A DNA stretch of 64,000 nt. It comes from Capsicum annuum. Taxonomy: Eukaryota; Streptophyta; Magnoliopsida; Solanales; Solanaceae. The position numbers and the translations under genes were made by a program. Shown one piece after another: positions 1-13,558 of this stretch; within the stretch, counting starts at the first letter, position 1; the number at the start of each line of letters is the position of its first letter. The stretch is from NCBI RefSeq assembly GCF_002878395.1, contig NC_061112.1, positions 42,288,407-42,352,406 of the forward strand, written 5' to 3'. The notes beneath the pieces are model-generated. The model did no database searches. It had not been told where the DNA came from and saw only the letters and a program-made list of their open reading frames with translations.

Positions 1-619
1 GTGCAAAGGTTTCCCTATTGTTGCTGCCAAATATAAAACTACTAAAAATTAGAGGTAATAAAGGGAAATATATCCAAGCAATTGCAATTAATGTATCTTC
101 CTGCGGATCAAACAAAGGATCCCATTTAAGTGTACACATTAGATATGACCAATAATTATGTGTAACATAAAAATGAGGCTTCGATAACAAATGTACATAA
201 TCATCCATTCTTGTAGCCATATGATTAAATATATTTTCTACAATATTCATTTGACATTTTAGTTTAGGAATAAGTCTCCTTAAATCTTGGATATTTGGCT
301 ATCCATAGGAGAATTTCCCAATCATGGAAAACTACAAATCCTCATTAATAATTATTTGTTCCACTTTCTACTCTTCCCAAATAATTTTGAACTCTCAATA
401 TAAATAGACTATTTTCTTCAAAGAAATATGCTTATATTGTGGCTTTGTCGGTGTTATAGTGTTAACATAAGAGATCTTCAAGATTTTCTCCACTCCTGAT
501 GGTTCTATTAGCCTAGTCTTCATTAAGGAAGGCAGGCCAATAGATGTTATAGTCATGATTCTGGTATTCTCAGTCAGGTTTAGGGTTTGATGATAGTTAG
601 GTTTAGGGTTTGAAAGCAA
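1..619 (-). pseudogene. LINE ORF1-like DUF4283 fragment, cut by window edge
   Basis: Read on the minus strand, about 345 down to 1 translates in shifting frames into a DUF4283-like protein. IGKFSYG occurs near 320, followed by LLSKPHFYV and then LKWDPLFDPQEDTLIAIAW near 130-75. DUF4283 is the N-terminal nucleic-acid-binding region found in ORF1 of plant L1-type LINEs and in free-standing copies. The stretch 619-395 is open for 74 codons (ends KKIVYLY) and may be the part just upstream. Stops and frame changes separate the blocks, so it is a relic. The zinc knuckle and the rest would lie left of base 1. I infer LINE ORF1, but a stand-alone DUF4283 gene is possible. Confidence 0.55.
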
Positions 620-663
620 GAGTTTTTAGAGAGACTTTTCTAATAAAGTACTCTTATGTAGTA

Positions 664-1720
664 TGTTGATTTGATATTAATGATGTCTTACATGCATGTT
701 TATTCTAATGGTGGCCAACAAAACAGATATCATGAATTATTGGCATAGTAAGGTGATTTCTAAGCTCTCTTATATACGTGTTGAATGGATAAAAAACCTT
801 CATACTAATTTAATTATGAGCATTATATTCTCATTGCATATATACATATTCATGAGATATCAATACCATTGAGGAATATTAAATTTTAAAAGAAAATGAG
901 GTACTTTTATAATGCCTAGACTGAGAGATACACCGGTTGAGTAGATTATGACATGAGATTAAGATTAGTATATGGGTTGCGAACCCCCCATGGATCCTAT
1001 ATTAGAAGCATTGAGGTTCTATGGGTGTATAAAGAAAGTCCTGTAATTTCTTTTAACTTTTCACTTCATCATCTATCTCATTATATTACATTTGTACATG
1101 GTGTGTTGCTTTTATGTGTTACTTATCGTGTATATAGATTTTATTTGTACTTGTGCATATGGAATTTTAGTAGAGATGGTATGAGCTACTATTTGGAAAC
1201 TTTTCTACTTATAGGTTACATGCTTATAGTATTTTCTATACTTATTTTCTAATTCGCTCAATCAGCCTATGATACATACTAAGTACAAGTGGAATATACT
1301 CACTCTTTTTATTCCTTTTTGATGCAAATCCTAGCATAATTATGATACATAAAGGGTGGTTCGTGTGGCAGAGTTGGTGATTTCTCAAAATACTAGCACA
1401 CGCTAGGTTTATTAGAGTTGAATCCAGGCCACATCCTATCTATTCTAATGTCTTTATTTTGGTTTCAAAGATAGACTATGTATTTTTATATTTTGATTAT
1501 GTATTAGATGCTCTTATACTTATGACATCAATTTTTAGGATGGCTATGTATTTTGTTTAGACTCTTTATTTATCTATATTATGGTCTAACTTTATTCTAG
1601 AGTTTTTGCCTTATTTTATTTTATTTTTGTTTATGGCCTTTCTTTAGTTTTAGGTAATTAACTTACTTATCAAGGTCAGGTTGTGATAAGCCCCATCATG
1701 ACCTTTTTTGGATCATGACA
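664..1720 (+). repeat. Gypsy A 5' LTR, 5'-truncated
   Basis: This matches the 3' LTR copy from about 10545 onward and ends GATCATGACA at 1720, just before the primer site. The matching end of the 3' copy is GATCGTGACA at 14154. The upstream part of the LTR is absent. Sequence left of about 660 has no counterpart in the 3' copy and belongs to the DUF4283 relic. Confidence 0.7.
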
Positions 1721-1722
1721 TA

Positions 1723-1735
1723 TTGGTATTCAGAG
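1723..1735 (+). other. Primer binding site of gypsy A
   Basis: TTGGTATTCAGAG lies two bases after the LTR end. It equals the common plant primer site TTGGTATCAGAG (initiator Met tRNA) with one inserted T. This fixes the LTR boundary and the plus-strand orientation. Confidence 0.7.
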
Positions 1736-2359
1736 TTAATTCATAGTCTCATAAGTGTAAAAGCAGAATGTCTAATAGAGTCTCATAGATAGATTCACAG
1801 ACATCCATATCTATCTTTGAGAGGCTATAAGATATTTTTAGGAAAAACTTACCTAATTTGATTTTTTTTGTGTGGGTTGTTCATACTCAAAGTTCTAAAC
1901 TTGATTTCACTCTTTTTAATACAAATGGTAAGGACTAGGTCTAGAGATTCTAGGAATGTTGAGCTGACACATGATATAGGAACTTTTATTTGAGGATAAG
2001 GAGGGAGTCTTGGTTGACTTAAATATAGATAATAGGCATGAGGAGCTACCCCAACAAGAGGACATACTAGAGAGGCCCCTTCCAAGCCTGAGGTTGTGTA
2101 TGCCTGAGATGATTATCAGATAGGGTTATGGGCCAGCTTAGATTCTAAAGAGTTTAATTAATAGCTAGTGCTTTAATACTTGTTGATTCGCCTATGAAGT
2201 CGCTTGGAGAGTTTTCCATTAAGTGTACCTAGTATTCCTTAGACTTCAAGTGGTATTCCTCTATGTGTACCGATCTGCTTATAGTATTCCTACTTTAGGG
2301 GTATAACCATCATCTGTGATACCCTGCGTGTGGATTCAGTGCCTGTCAGATTTATTATT

Positions 2360-3250
2360 TCTCTAGTTTCTTTGGGTATAGTGATGTTTTTTATGATAAG
2401 AAGAGGTTTGAGAGGTTTATTTCTTTGGCTCCTCCTAATTTTAATGGAGTGATTGGAGAGGATTCCTATGAGTTTCTAATTGAATACTAGGAGAAGTTAT
2501 AAAATCTTAGATACCTTGAGTCTCATGGAGTTACTTATACCACCTACCAGTTGATGGATGTAGCTAGGGATTAGTGGAGTTTTTATCAAATTGTTGGCCT
2601 TTGGGTTCGGGTGCTATGACTTAGGCTTAATTTTTTTAGGCTTTCTTAGAAAACTTTGTGTCATATAAATTGATAGATCTGATGTGTGATGAGTTTGATC
2701 ACTTGGAATAGAGTTCCAAGACCATTGTTAAGTATGAGTATGTTTTCATGCTTTATCTAAGTATTTAGCCACCAATATTTCTACCAAGTCAAAAAGGATT
2801 CATAAGATTTCAAAGGGATTAGAGTGTCCTTATTAGTTGGCTACTGCCTAGATGGTCATTTCAGGGGCTTCTTTTTGAATTATTATGGAGCATGTCAAGT
2901 TGACTGAGTCTACTACCCAAGCTACTCAGGAAAGCACCAAGAAGGTGCACTACCTAGGAGAGTTTATTAGTTGTGCCTCCCACAGTATAGATTTCTTGTG
3001 TAAAGGTTTCTATGATTATCATGGTTCGCTGGTTCAATCTCCTTTACTGGGATGACCATCCTAATTCGATTGTAACTCCTCAAATTAGGCCATAATGGTG
3101 TTTTTTTTATACGATAAGGTTGGCTATTTGGATAAGGATTATCCTCGACATGTGTATGGACCCACTCAATAGAATTCTTAGCTTTAGCTTTCCCTTACTT
3201 TAATTTCTACATTGAGAGGTGGTTCATAGAATGGTAGGGATGGTCCTAGT
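2360..3250 (+). pseudogene. Gypsy A gag remnant
   Basis: Around 2395-2590 the plus strand reads KKRFERFISLAPPNFNG, then EDSYEFLIEY, then TYQLMDVARD, with stop codons between blocks. This is the conserved Retrotrans_gag segment of chromoviruses, the capsid-like protein that packages the RNA. A glycine/arginine-rich stretch near 3225-3290 marks the gag C-terminus before the protease. No frame stays open for the length of the domain. Confidence 0.65.
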
Positions 3251-3277
3251 AGCGCTAGAGGTGCTAGAGGTAGAGGC

Positions 3278-3830
3278 ATGAGAAATCGTTATAGTGGTCA
3301 CGGGGTTACTCAGTCTAAGATTGGATGTGGTCAGTGTTATGTTATACTTGGGAAATCCGAGGCAGAGGCTTCTAATATAGTTATTATAGGTATAATCCTA
3401 GTTTGCTACAGGTATACTTTTGTGTTATTTGACTCTGAGTATATATTTTTCTATGTGTCTACATATTATTCTTTTGGTTGTGATATTATATGTGAGGCCC
3501 TTGCTATGTTTCTTCATGTTTCAACCCCTGTTGGATATTCTTTAGTGGTGGATCGAGTGTAGCAATATTGTATGGTTACCTTTACAGGACGTGAGACTTG
3601 AGTAGACTTGATTATACTAGATATTGTTAATTTTGATGTTATTTTGGATATGGATTGGTTAACTCTCTATCATGCTATTTTGGATTGTTATTCCAGGATC
3701 GTGACCTTAGCTATGCTAGGTGTTCCAAGGTTAGTTTGGAAGGTTACGCTTAACTCAAGTCCAAAAAGAATTGTATCCTTTCTATGTGCTCATCGCATGG
3801 TACTTGTCTTATTTAGATTATGTCTGTGAT
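3278..3830 (+). pseudogene. Gypsy A aspartic protease remnant
   Basis: The frame reads LFDSEYIFFYVSTYYSFGCD near 3425, then LHVSTPVGYSLVVDRV near 3515, and NFDVILDMDWLTLYHAILDC near 3630. This is the retropepsin (RVP_2) domain of plant gypsy polyproteins. The catalytic D-S-G turn reads D-S-E here, so the third residue is lost. The block falls in two partly overlapping frames with an in-frame stop between them. Confidence 0.7.
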
Positions 3831-3879
3831 ATTAGAGTTGCCTCATTACCTTCTATGAATTCTATTTGGTTTGTTCACA

Positions 3880-5300
3880 AGTTCATGGATGTTTTTCCTA
3901 TGGATTTGCCTGGTATGCCTCTGGATTGTGATATTAATTTTACTATTAGTTGGTGTGGGGCGCCAAGCCCATTTCAATTTCTTCCTATAGGATGGCTTCA
4001 GTTGTATTGAAGGAATTAAAGAAGCAGTTGTAGGATTTGTTGAGGAAGAGGTTTATTAGACCTAGTGTATCTTTTTGGGGCGCTTTAGTATTATTCATAA
4101 AGAAAAATGATGGTTTTATGTGTATGTTTTTTGATTAGAGACAGTTGAATACATGGATAATTGAGAACAAGTATCATCTTTCTCTTATTGATGATCTTTT
4201 TGACTAGCTTCAGGGTGCTTCAGTTAGCTTTAAGGTGCTTCAGTTAGCTTTAAGGTGCTTCAATATTTTTTGAGATTAATTTGAGATCCCGGTATCACCA
4301 GTTGAAGATTAGAGCTTCAAATGTTCTGACGATAGATTTTTGGACTCGATATGGTCATTATAAGTTCTTGGTCATGTCTTTAGGGTTTAAAATACCCCTA
4401 CAACTTTTGTAGAGTTGATGAATGGAGTATCTTGACCATATCTCAACTTCTTTATTATTATTTTTATAGATGATATCTTGGTTTGTTCCAAGAATGAGGC
4501 CGATCATGTGAAGCATTTAAGGATTGTACTTCAGCGGCTGTGTTATGATAAGTAGCATGCCAAGTTTGTAAAGTACGATTTTTGGTTAGATTCTGTCATT
4601 TTTTGAGCCATAAGGTGACCAAAGATTAATTTATGGTTGATCCAGCCAAGATAGTAGAAATTTATGTTTGGGATATACTTACTTCTCCTATTGAGATTTA
4701 GAGTTTCATTGGTTTGGCAGGTTATTATCAATATTTTGTGGAGGATTTCTAGTCGATTGCAGCTTCTTTGACCAAGTTGACTCAGAAAAATATGGTATTT
4801 CAGAGACTGGTCAGATGCATGTGAGAAGAGTCTCCAAAAGCTCAAAGAGATATTGACTTTACACCTTATTTTTTACTTTGCTTAAAAAGGGTATGGGTTT
4901 TATCGGGTTTTATGATACTTTTGGTATTGGTTTGGGTCTGATTTTGATGTATGAGGGTAAGGTGAATGTTTACGCCTTTCATCAGTTGAAGCCCAATGAT
5001 GATTTACCCTACCTATGATTAGGAGTTGGTAGACATGTTGTTTGTGTTAAAGTTGTAGTGTGATTACTTGTATGGATTTCCTTGTGAGATTTAGCCTTCA
5101 ATACTTTTTCAATTAGTGAGAACTTAATATGAGTCAGCGTTATTGGCTTAAATTACTTAAGGAATATAATCTTACTACTCTTTATCATTCGGGAAAGGCT
5201 AATGTGCTTGTGGAATCCTTGAGACAAATGTCGTCTACAATGGGGAGTTTATCTCATCTATTGACCTAGGAGTGGCCTTTAACCTTAGAGGTTTAGTATT
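3880..5300 (+). pseudogene. Gypsy A reverse transcriptase and RNase H remnant
   Basis: DLPGMPLDCDINFTI near 3905 opens the reverse transcriptase, followed by KKNDGFMCMFFD near 4100. The catalytic box reads FIDDIL at 4463-4480, and both aspartates are kept. RNase H-like sequence continues to about 5300. Stops and frame changes are frequent. A 22-bp tandem repeat at 4212-4262 (GGTGCTTCAGTTAGCTTTAA) interrupts the domain. Confidence 0.7.
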
Positions 5301-5639
5301 TAGCTAGCTAGATAGCTAGTCCTGATATTTTGACACCCGAGCGTGTCTTAGCCTTAGTTAATTCTAGATCTTTTTTGATAGAGCAGATTTGAGCTCACCA
5401 GTTTAATAATGATAGTGTGAGGGTTATTCGAGATAAAGTGTTGAGTGGCGAGTCTAATGCAATATCTCTTGATTTTGATGATGTTTTGACAATTGGAGGT
5501 TGAGTTTGTATGTTGAGAGTTGGTTGATGGGTGAGATTGATTTTGGATGAGGTGTATTATTTCAAATGTTCAATCCATCCAGGCGGACCAAGATGTATGA
5601 TGATTTAAAGCAACATTACTAGTAGGGTGGTATGAAGAA

Positions 5640-6750
5640 GGATATAGAAGACTTTGTAGCTCGTTACTTGTGTTGTCAGTAGAAGAAGGTCAAGCATCTG
5701 AGAGTAGGTGGTTTATTTAAGATATTACCCATTACTGAGTGAAACTGGGAGTGAATCACTATGGATTTTAGAAGCGGGTCTCTTTGTACTTCTTGTGGTT
5801 CTGACAATATTTGGGTCATTATGGGTCAATGGAACAAACTGGCCCATTTCATACCTATTCAGATTTTAGTACCGAGAGGTTGGCTCATATATATGTTTGC
5901 GAGATAGTTTGTCTTCATGGAGTACCCTTGTCTTTTATTTCAAATAAAGGGTCGGTGTTTACTCTAGCTTTTGGCGGATGTTTTAGGAGGAGTTGGGTAC
6001 TCAGGTTGACCTTAGTATCACTTTTCACCCCCCATACCGACGGTTAGTCAGATCAGACTATTTAAGTTTTTAAGGATATAGTCCATGCATATTTTATGGA
6101 CTTTGGAGGTTAGTAGGAGCAGCCTTGGTCCTTAGATATGTTTTATATAGTAATAACTGTAATTTAAGTATTGAGATAGCACCTTTCGAGGCATTGTATA
6201 TAGTTGTTGATCTCCTATTGGTTGGTTTGAGACTTCAGAGTTTAGATACTGTGGTACCAACATGCTTTGCGAGTCTTTGGATTGGATCCAAATAACCTAG
6301 AAAAGGCAAAAGAGCTATGTGGACTACAGGCTTCATGCCTTGAAGTTTAGGATTAGTGATCGAGTCTTCCTTTATGTGTCACCTATGAAGGACATGATAA
6401 GGTTCAAAAAAAGGGGGGCAAGCTTAGCCCGATGTATATCGAGCCATTTGAGATTCTTCGAACAGTTGTGGAGGTTGCTTATGAATTGGCCTTATCTCCA
6501 GACTTTTTAGCCGTTCAACCTATTTTTCATATGTCTATGCTTTGGCTTTATATTCCTGATGAGTCTCACATGCTTTATTAAGATTTAGTTTAGTTGGGTG
6601 AGAGGTTGACTTTTGTAGAGGAGATGGTGTCCATCTTAGCCTGAGATGTTAGACAATTATGTTTGAAAGATATTTCTGTGTTTAAGGCTCAGAGAAAGCA
6701 TATAGTTGTCTTTGATCAACATTGATTGTTCTGAGTGTTGGATAGCAATT
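5640..6750 (+). pseudogene. Gypsy A integrase and C-terminal remnant
   Basis: The integrase core is recognisable from WNWE then ITMDF near 5745-5770, through WVIMGQWNKLAHF near 5815, to CLHGVPLSFISNKGSVFT near 5915. The usual catalytic aspartate of the S-D-R-G motif reads asparagine (SNKG). Downstream, LHALKFRISDRVFLYVSPMK at 6328 is the conserved C-terminal segment of plant gypsy integrases. Several in-frame stops show that it is inactive. I could not recognise a clear chromodomain in 6600-6900. Confidence 0.7.
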
Positions 6751-6986
6751 TAGACAGTTCCATTAGGTATGGAATGCCGAACCTAGGTTAGTAACGAGGT
6801 TGGTATGGGTTTGGAGCCTTTATTTTGCATTTCGACTCTTGTTTGAAAAACTAGTGAATTATGCCTTTAAGGGGCCTACAGGTTAATTTATTGAAAATGA
6901 TCTTTTTTTGAAAATTTGATGTCGCCATTAAGTTGAAAATATGAAAATTAGCCTAGTAATATATATGGTTTATTTCTGTGGATTCC

Positions 6987-9510
6987 TGTAACACCCCACA
7001 TTTTTGAGCTAGAAATTAAACTGTTGTTGCTACGTGTGTAAACTCTAATCTCATGATTTATATTTGAATATATGTGTCATAATTGTTATCCTTGTATTAA
7101 GAATGCTTTTGAGGTAAAAAAATGTTCATAGGAATTACTTAGATCAAAGTTGAGCTAAAAACCTTTGATTCGGTCAAATTTTGGTATTTGATTCTACAAG
7201 GGTCAACTTTGAACGTGTATAAATTTTGGCATAGGTGGAATTTTGCATCCCAAGACCCACCAAATTATATATAATTGAATTATCCTTCCAATGTTACCAA
7301 TTTTGCCTTAATCCAATATCCGAGAGAAAAGTTATGATCATTTTAATGAGAAACGGTAACGGTCCATGATAGCTCAGCGATGCGGACCTCAGGCCCTGCA
7401 TTAGCCTCCGCGACATGGAGGATATATTTCTTTCATCCATAAGTAACATCACAAGGGGCGTTTTAGTCTTTTTCCCTTGCGTCCAAGCATCCAAGTGACA
7501 AATTAAAGCCCTAAAAGGGCATTATTTGCCTATTATCATCAAAATAACTCACGTAGAAACCCTCCCCCTTCCCAAGAATGAAGAATTCAACCCACCCTTC
7601 CCAAGATAGAAGAGTTCAAGCTTTCAAGTTCAAGCATTCTTCAATAATCAAACCATTGAGGTATGTGGGGTATTCATCAAGAGGCTCCTTTCACCCATTG
7701 AGCCCAGGAACTCTATGTTTGGTTCAAGTACGGATTTTACTCTAATACATGAACATCTTCCATGTAAATTATAAAATTCATCCATGTCTTGATTTGCATT
7801 CAAGTTATTATGCTAATAGTTTTATCCCATGTAAATTATGTTCCTACATGCTTGAAGTTCCAAAACCCTAGGTCATGTTCAGTTAACATCTTGTCAAAAT
7901 TATCAAATCGTGCTTTAAACTATACAAACATGATATTTTTCCAAGGTTAACTCATTCCCATGTTTACATTCATGAAATTTATCATACTATTGAAATATCT
8001 CATGTTTTGGGTCCTTGAACTATAATTTTATGTCACTGTTTTAAGTGTTGTAATCAACGTTTTGTAATCATTCAATACTTGCGGGTTATGAACACTCGAT
8101 ACCTACATGTTTACTTACGTCTCAGACTTTTCAAGTAATGAGTCAGTCAACTCATGAATTTATTATTAAACTCAGTTTGTTATGATCATGTTAAGCACTA
8201 TCAGTTTACATGTTTATAATTACTTCGGACTATGTATGCACTGATGTTTTTATTAAAACACCATGACCTGAGCTTATCTTATCAGCTTCAGTACATGCAC
8301 CAGTTAGTATTTTAGTGTCTTTCTATTGGGAGTGCAATTTAGCACCGAGTAAGAAGTGTGGGTTCAGCACATCCTACTTCCCCAAAAACTACGTGCCACC
8401 GTAGGTTTAGGGGCCTCTCCAGAGAGTGTTTCCCTTTGCTCAGTATGGGCTCAGTTTAGTAATCACTCTAGTTTAGGTTCTACTTTGATGGAAAGGATAG
8501 AACAACCCTCTTCAATATGGGTCAGATGTTGGACTCCATGAAAGCTCACATGGTTTATATCGGTTACATAATAGCTCCCATAGTTTTAGTTAGTATTTAG
8601 TTTATCTCAGTTCAAGTTTGCTTGACCAAGTAGATAGATTTTAGTATTTATTCAGTTAGTTTTACAGATTATTTTAGTTATTTAGATATTCAGATCATTT
8701 TAGTATATGCTTTACTTGGCCTTGCATTCTTAGTTTTACATGTTCATATTTTCATGCTCAGTATTCATATATGATCCTCAGTTCAGTTTTATAGCATGTT
8801 CAGCTTTACATAAGATTTACATATAATATTTATGTTTCTACCACTTCCCAGTTTACAAAATTATTTTCAGCTCATGATTTATAAATATCACTATGACTTA
8901 CAGTTTTCATGTATAGCCATGTTTTAAATGTATATCTCAGCAAATAACTTATGGTCCTCAGTTTTAAATCATGTTTTAAATATTTCCATGATTTAGTGCA
9001 TGTCTCTATATACTAAGTACATTCCAATGTACTGACCACATATATGCATTTGTGGCTACATTCCTTCATAATATAGGTACCATATATAGTCCATACATCA
9101 AGGTCAGACAGCTTTCAGCACTCAGCCAACATGTGATGAGTTCCCTTATTTTGGGGACTCCAGTCCATTGCAGTTCATGTGTTGTATTTTGATTATCCAT
9201 ATATATTGATTAGTGGTAGTTGGAGGCATATCCCAGCTATCTATAGTCAGTATAGTAGAGGCTTCATAGATAGTTAGTCAGATTCATGATTTGTAATCCA
9301 AGTTCTTTCTCCAGTCTTATCATGTTGTAAAATTTATCAGTATTACACTTATTCGGATTTTCTCAGAATTATGTTTTCGCATAGAAAATTTAGCTATTAT
9401 ATACATTCTAAATCAGTTGCTCAAGTATCATGTCAGTTCATAGGTTATCTTGGGATCACTTTTTATTCTAAGAACCATGTTACAACTAGAGGTAGTCTCG
9501 GGTCATGACA
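6987..9510 (+). mobile_element. Solo LTR of a Ty3/gypsy element (plus)
   Basis: The LTR begins TGTAACACCCC and ends TCGGGTCATGACA. The flanks are ATTCC (6982-6986) and GTTCC (9511-9515), a 5-bp target-site duplication with one mismatch. At 2524 bp, with no coding domain or internal region, it is a solo LTR left by recombination between the two LTRs of a full element. It interrupts the 3' part of gypsy A, so it is younger. The whole span has no gene. A GC-richer stretch at about 7360-7430 stands out from the AT-rich rest. Confidence 0.75.
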
Positions 9511-11081
9511 GTTCCAATTAAATACTGAGGGTCCATTCAGAATGTTGTTGGCTTGCACCAAAATCAACACTTGCTGATATTTGATCCAGCCACTTAAGAG
9601 GACAAGGACTGCTTAAGCTCTATCTGCTTTAAAGGCCGAAGATCACCTAATTTGTAGCTTATTTAGTGGGAATTTATTTCTTTAGTAATAGAAACCTCAG
9701 CGGCCATTTAGCTGCTTAAGCAACCGTCGCAGTATATGTATCCCATTTTGTGATTTTCACCTATTTTGAACTTGGAGCTTTGAGTTTTGGCGATTATTAG
9801 GGTTTTCAACACCATTTGATCTTGGGTAAGCTCCAAGACCTTAATTTCATTACTTTACATTGAATTATATTCATCAAAACACTCTTTAATCTTGGTTTTA
9901 ACATAGGTTTTGAGGATCTTTCTGAAAAAAGCTTTAAAATAGTTTTTCTTTTATTTGAACCTCATTTTTGCGTGAATTTAAAACTGTTGATTCCTTTAAA
10001 CTTGGGTAAAGTATTTCAAAAATAAAATTTTTGTTTTACACCTTTCATTTTCAAACTCATTTTGGACACGACTTAAATATGGACAATATGAGTATCATTA
10101 GCTTTTCTTAACTCGTAGAAGTTATATTTGAATATTATAGTTGATCTAAGGTAGTTCAAAAGGAGAAGGCTCTATGTTGAAGCACTTTAAGCTTGGATTT
10201 CGACGCTTTGAGATAGGTTATGGCTTAACTTCTTCAGACTGGGCTGGGTAGTTAATGAAAAAATAAAGCATGCTATGGGTTAAGAAATAACTATGGAATA
10301 TTATTTTTGACCTATTATAGAGTGTGTGATGCTCGTGTGGGGACTTATTTTCTATTGTTTTTTACTTATGATATTATATACTGTGTGTTGCCCGTATGGG
10401 AGCTCTATTTGACATCATTGACTTTATTTGTAAATTTGACTGCTTTATTTCTTAATTTAATGCCCGTTGGGGGGCTTGAATAGATATTATAGGCTTAATT
10501 GAGAACTGTTTGTCTTTATCATGGTATATATGCCTGATTTATGGGTTGATATGATATTAGTGTTGTCTTACATGCATGTTTATTCTAATGGTGGACAACT
10601 AGAATCGATATCATGAATTATTGACATAATGAGTTGATTTCTAAGCTCTCTTGTATACGTATTAAATGGATTAAAAATCTTCATACTTATTTGATAGTGA
10701 ACATTATATCCTTATTGCATACATACACATTCATGAAATATCGGTACCACTAAAAAATATTAATTTTTTAAAAGGAAATGAGGCACTTTTAAAAGGGTTA
10801 AACTGTGAGATGTGTCGATCGAGTAGATTGAGATTGAGATTGGAAGAAATTTGAGATAGTATACGGGTTGTGAACCCTCCATAAGTCCTATTTTGGGAGT
10901 ATTAAAGCTCGATAGGTATATACTAAACGTCATGCGATGACTTTCAACTATTCACTTCTTTATCCATTGTATTTGCACTATCATGTGTTACTTTTATGTA
11001 TTACTTATCGTGTATTTAGCTTCTATCTATACTTGCATGTATGTTTGTCCTTTTTATTGTTACATATATATATATATATGT
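9511..11081 (+). repeat. Gypsy A 3' LTR, left part
   Basis: This non-coding sequence continues gypsy A after the solo LTR. From about 10545 it matches the 5' LTR. Around 10321-10480 a short motif of the kind GTGTTGCCCGTATGGG recurs three times about 60-80 bp apart. The exact LTR start is not visible. Confidence 0.55.
11061..11080. repeat. TA microsatellite at insertion site
   Basis: A short (TA)n tract ends where the minus-strand solo LTR begins. The same tract continues on the other side at 13560, followed by (TG)n. Confidence 0.8.
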
Positions 11082-13558
11082 TGACACAACCCGAACCGGG
11101 GCCTTGTCGTAGTGGGCAATCTCAAGTCCGACAGAGATCGGAGACCACCCCTGATACCCAACCCAACCAACCAATATGTACCCTTATTCGGATGAACTCC
11201 ATACATATGACAAGATAGTGTAAATACATGATCCAAGACTTTGGGATAGGTTTATAACCATGACCACCCAAGAAAGTAAAATCACCCATTAACCAACCGT
11301 ATAACTAAGCCAAAACTATGACAATAATCCAAAGTATATATAGAGAGATAACATAATCAAACCATACCTGAGTCCACAATTGTCCATACAAAGCCTTTAG
11401 ACCAAACCAAAGAGTACCTAGTCAGGACATGCCCCTAACCATAGCCAAAAACCAAAGTCTATGAGGACAAAATTATATAAGTAATCCATGACATGAAATG
11501 GACGCCTTCCGAACTATGAAAGCTCACCGCTTCAATCCAACACTGAATGTTCTCGAATCTGATTAATGAGCAGGAAGAGTAGTATGGTCGATTTCTACAT
11601 CGCGTGGGGATACAGCCGCCTGAAGATGGGTTAGCGGGTGAAAGCTAGCATGCACTCAGGATAAAGATAAAATAATGCCATCCAGTAAAACTAAGTAAAC
11701 AAACCATATGCACACAACCATACATATATGTAGATATATATATATATAACCATTTCGAGAAAGAAAATCGGGTTTAGCATGCCTTTAAAATTATTAACCT
11801 GGGTATGTGTAGCTTAACCATCTTAGAACCACCCACGGGATATATAGGTCCATTATAACCCCCTGATTAAGTCCGATGCATATAGCCGTACAAACAGGAG
11901 ATACCATAAGAGTAGGGGATTCATAAGTACCCTTCGCTTTCCATGATACATATGTAAGGTGTACTTAGAGGATTCCCATGAACCTCATAGTATCATATAT
12001 GGTCCTATAACCAACCCTCATGTCGGAAAACATGAGTTTCCAATGTTCGTCCCTTGGACTCCCACCTTCACAGTTAGTTATCACACCCCGCCATTATTGC
12101 TCAATTAAAACCATTACCACTCAACCAAACATTTATTCCACTATTATTAATAAAGGTTATAAGTAGTGGTATCATCATACCAACTATAACTTGCAAAAAA
12201 TGTTCTTAGCCAACCATAGGGGAGTCCCGTGTACCCCATAGGTTACGTTATTTAGTTTACTTGGGAGATTCCAATGTACCCGGCAAGTACATCATTATTA
12301 AGTTTACTTGGGGGATTCCTGTATACCCCACAAGTATTTCATTTTTAAGATTTGCTTGGGGAATTCCCTTGTACCCCATAAGACATTCAACATTCAACCA
12401 ATTTTTCATTATTTCATTCTCTTGGGGGATTCCCATGTACCCCACAAGGTTTTCATTCAAATCAATTTTCATAGACATCAAGGCTTTACCATTTCACCAT
12501 TCCAACCATTCACACCATTTATACTACTTTAAACCATTTTCAAAACCATTTAAACCAATGCAAAATCATCCAAATAAATTTAGGGTCCCATTACCAAACC
12601 ATACCATGAAATAGTTTCAATGAAAGTTCAATAATAGAGTAAAAACATTCTCTTAGGCATTTTATCAAACATTTTGAGAGCATACCTTTACCAAGACCAA
12701 AACCTAAGCATAAACCATCAATTTTAGGGTTACTCATGACCCATTTGTGAAACCATAACTAACAAGCACCCATATGTGGAAACCATCACCAAAAATATGT
12801 AAAAACATAGTTTAAACTAATATCCAACAATATGCATCAAAACCCTCAACATTGATTTTAAAACCACCATTTATGATTCACAATCCAAGTTTAAAACACA
12901 ATAAAACATGCCTTTAGTTGGAACTAACAATGAGGGAAGGAGTACATTCCTTATACAAGAAGATTGCGGAGAGAAACTTGACTCTTGAGCCCTTTGAAGA
13001 ACACTAGTAGGAACCCTAGCCTCCAATCTTCAAGAGTGAGTTTGAGAGAGTATTTTGAAGTATTTTCATCCTTTAACAAGTGTTATAAAGGCCACCAAGG
13101 ATTATATAATGTGGGCATATAAGGGTTTCGGGTTGGGAAATGTCCGGACTACCTTCACTTAAAGTTAAAAAATCAACTTCTAAGAGGGTACAACCCACCC
13201 ATTCAAACTGTACCCTACCCTTCACCATGATCCCCTATACTTAACAACATACTAGAACACAGGCCCCAACTCATACCTTAGGGTACGAAACTATACCCAA
13301 TCTGTATCTTGGACAGTTTTATCAAGAGAAACCATTAAGCATAATACGACTTGATATCATACACCTCGTATCCAATCATACGACTCATATGATGTTGAGT
13401 CATATATTGGACAGTAACCAAGCCAAACCTACTATCTCACATATGAGTGAGCCATCCCCAAATCATATCCAAGGGTACTATTGGTACTCTTGAGTCATAC
13501 TTACCCAGAAAGTCCAAAACCCAAGAATTTTACAAGGGCCAAAAACCCGGTGTGTTTC

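Noticed and set aside
12257..12614. Overlapping frames of 74-117 codons on both strands
   Set aside because: They come from the tandem array inside a solo LTR.
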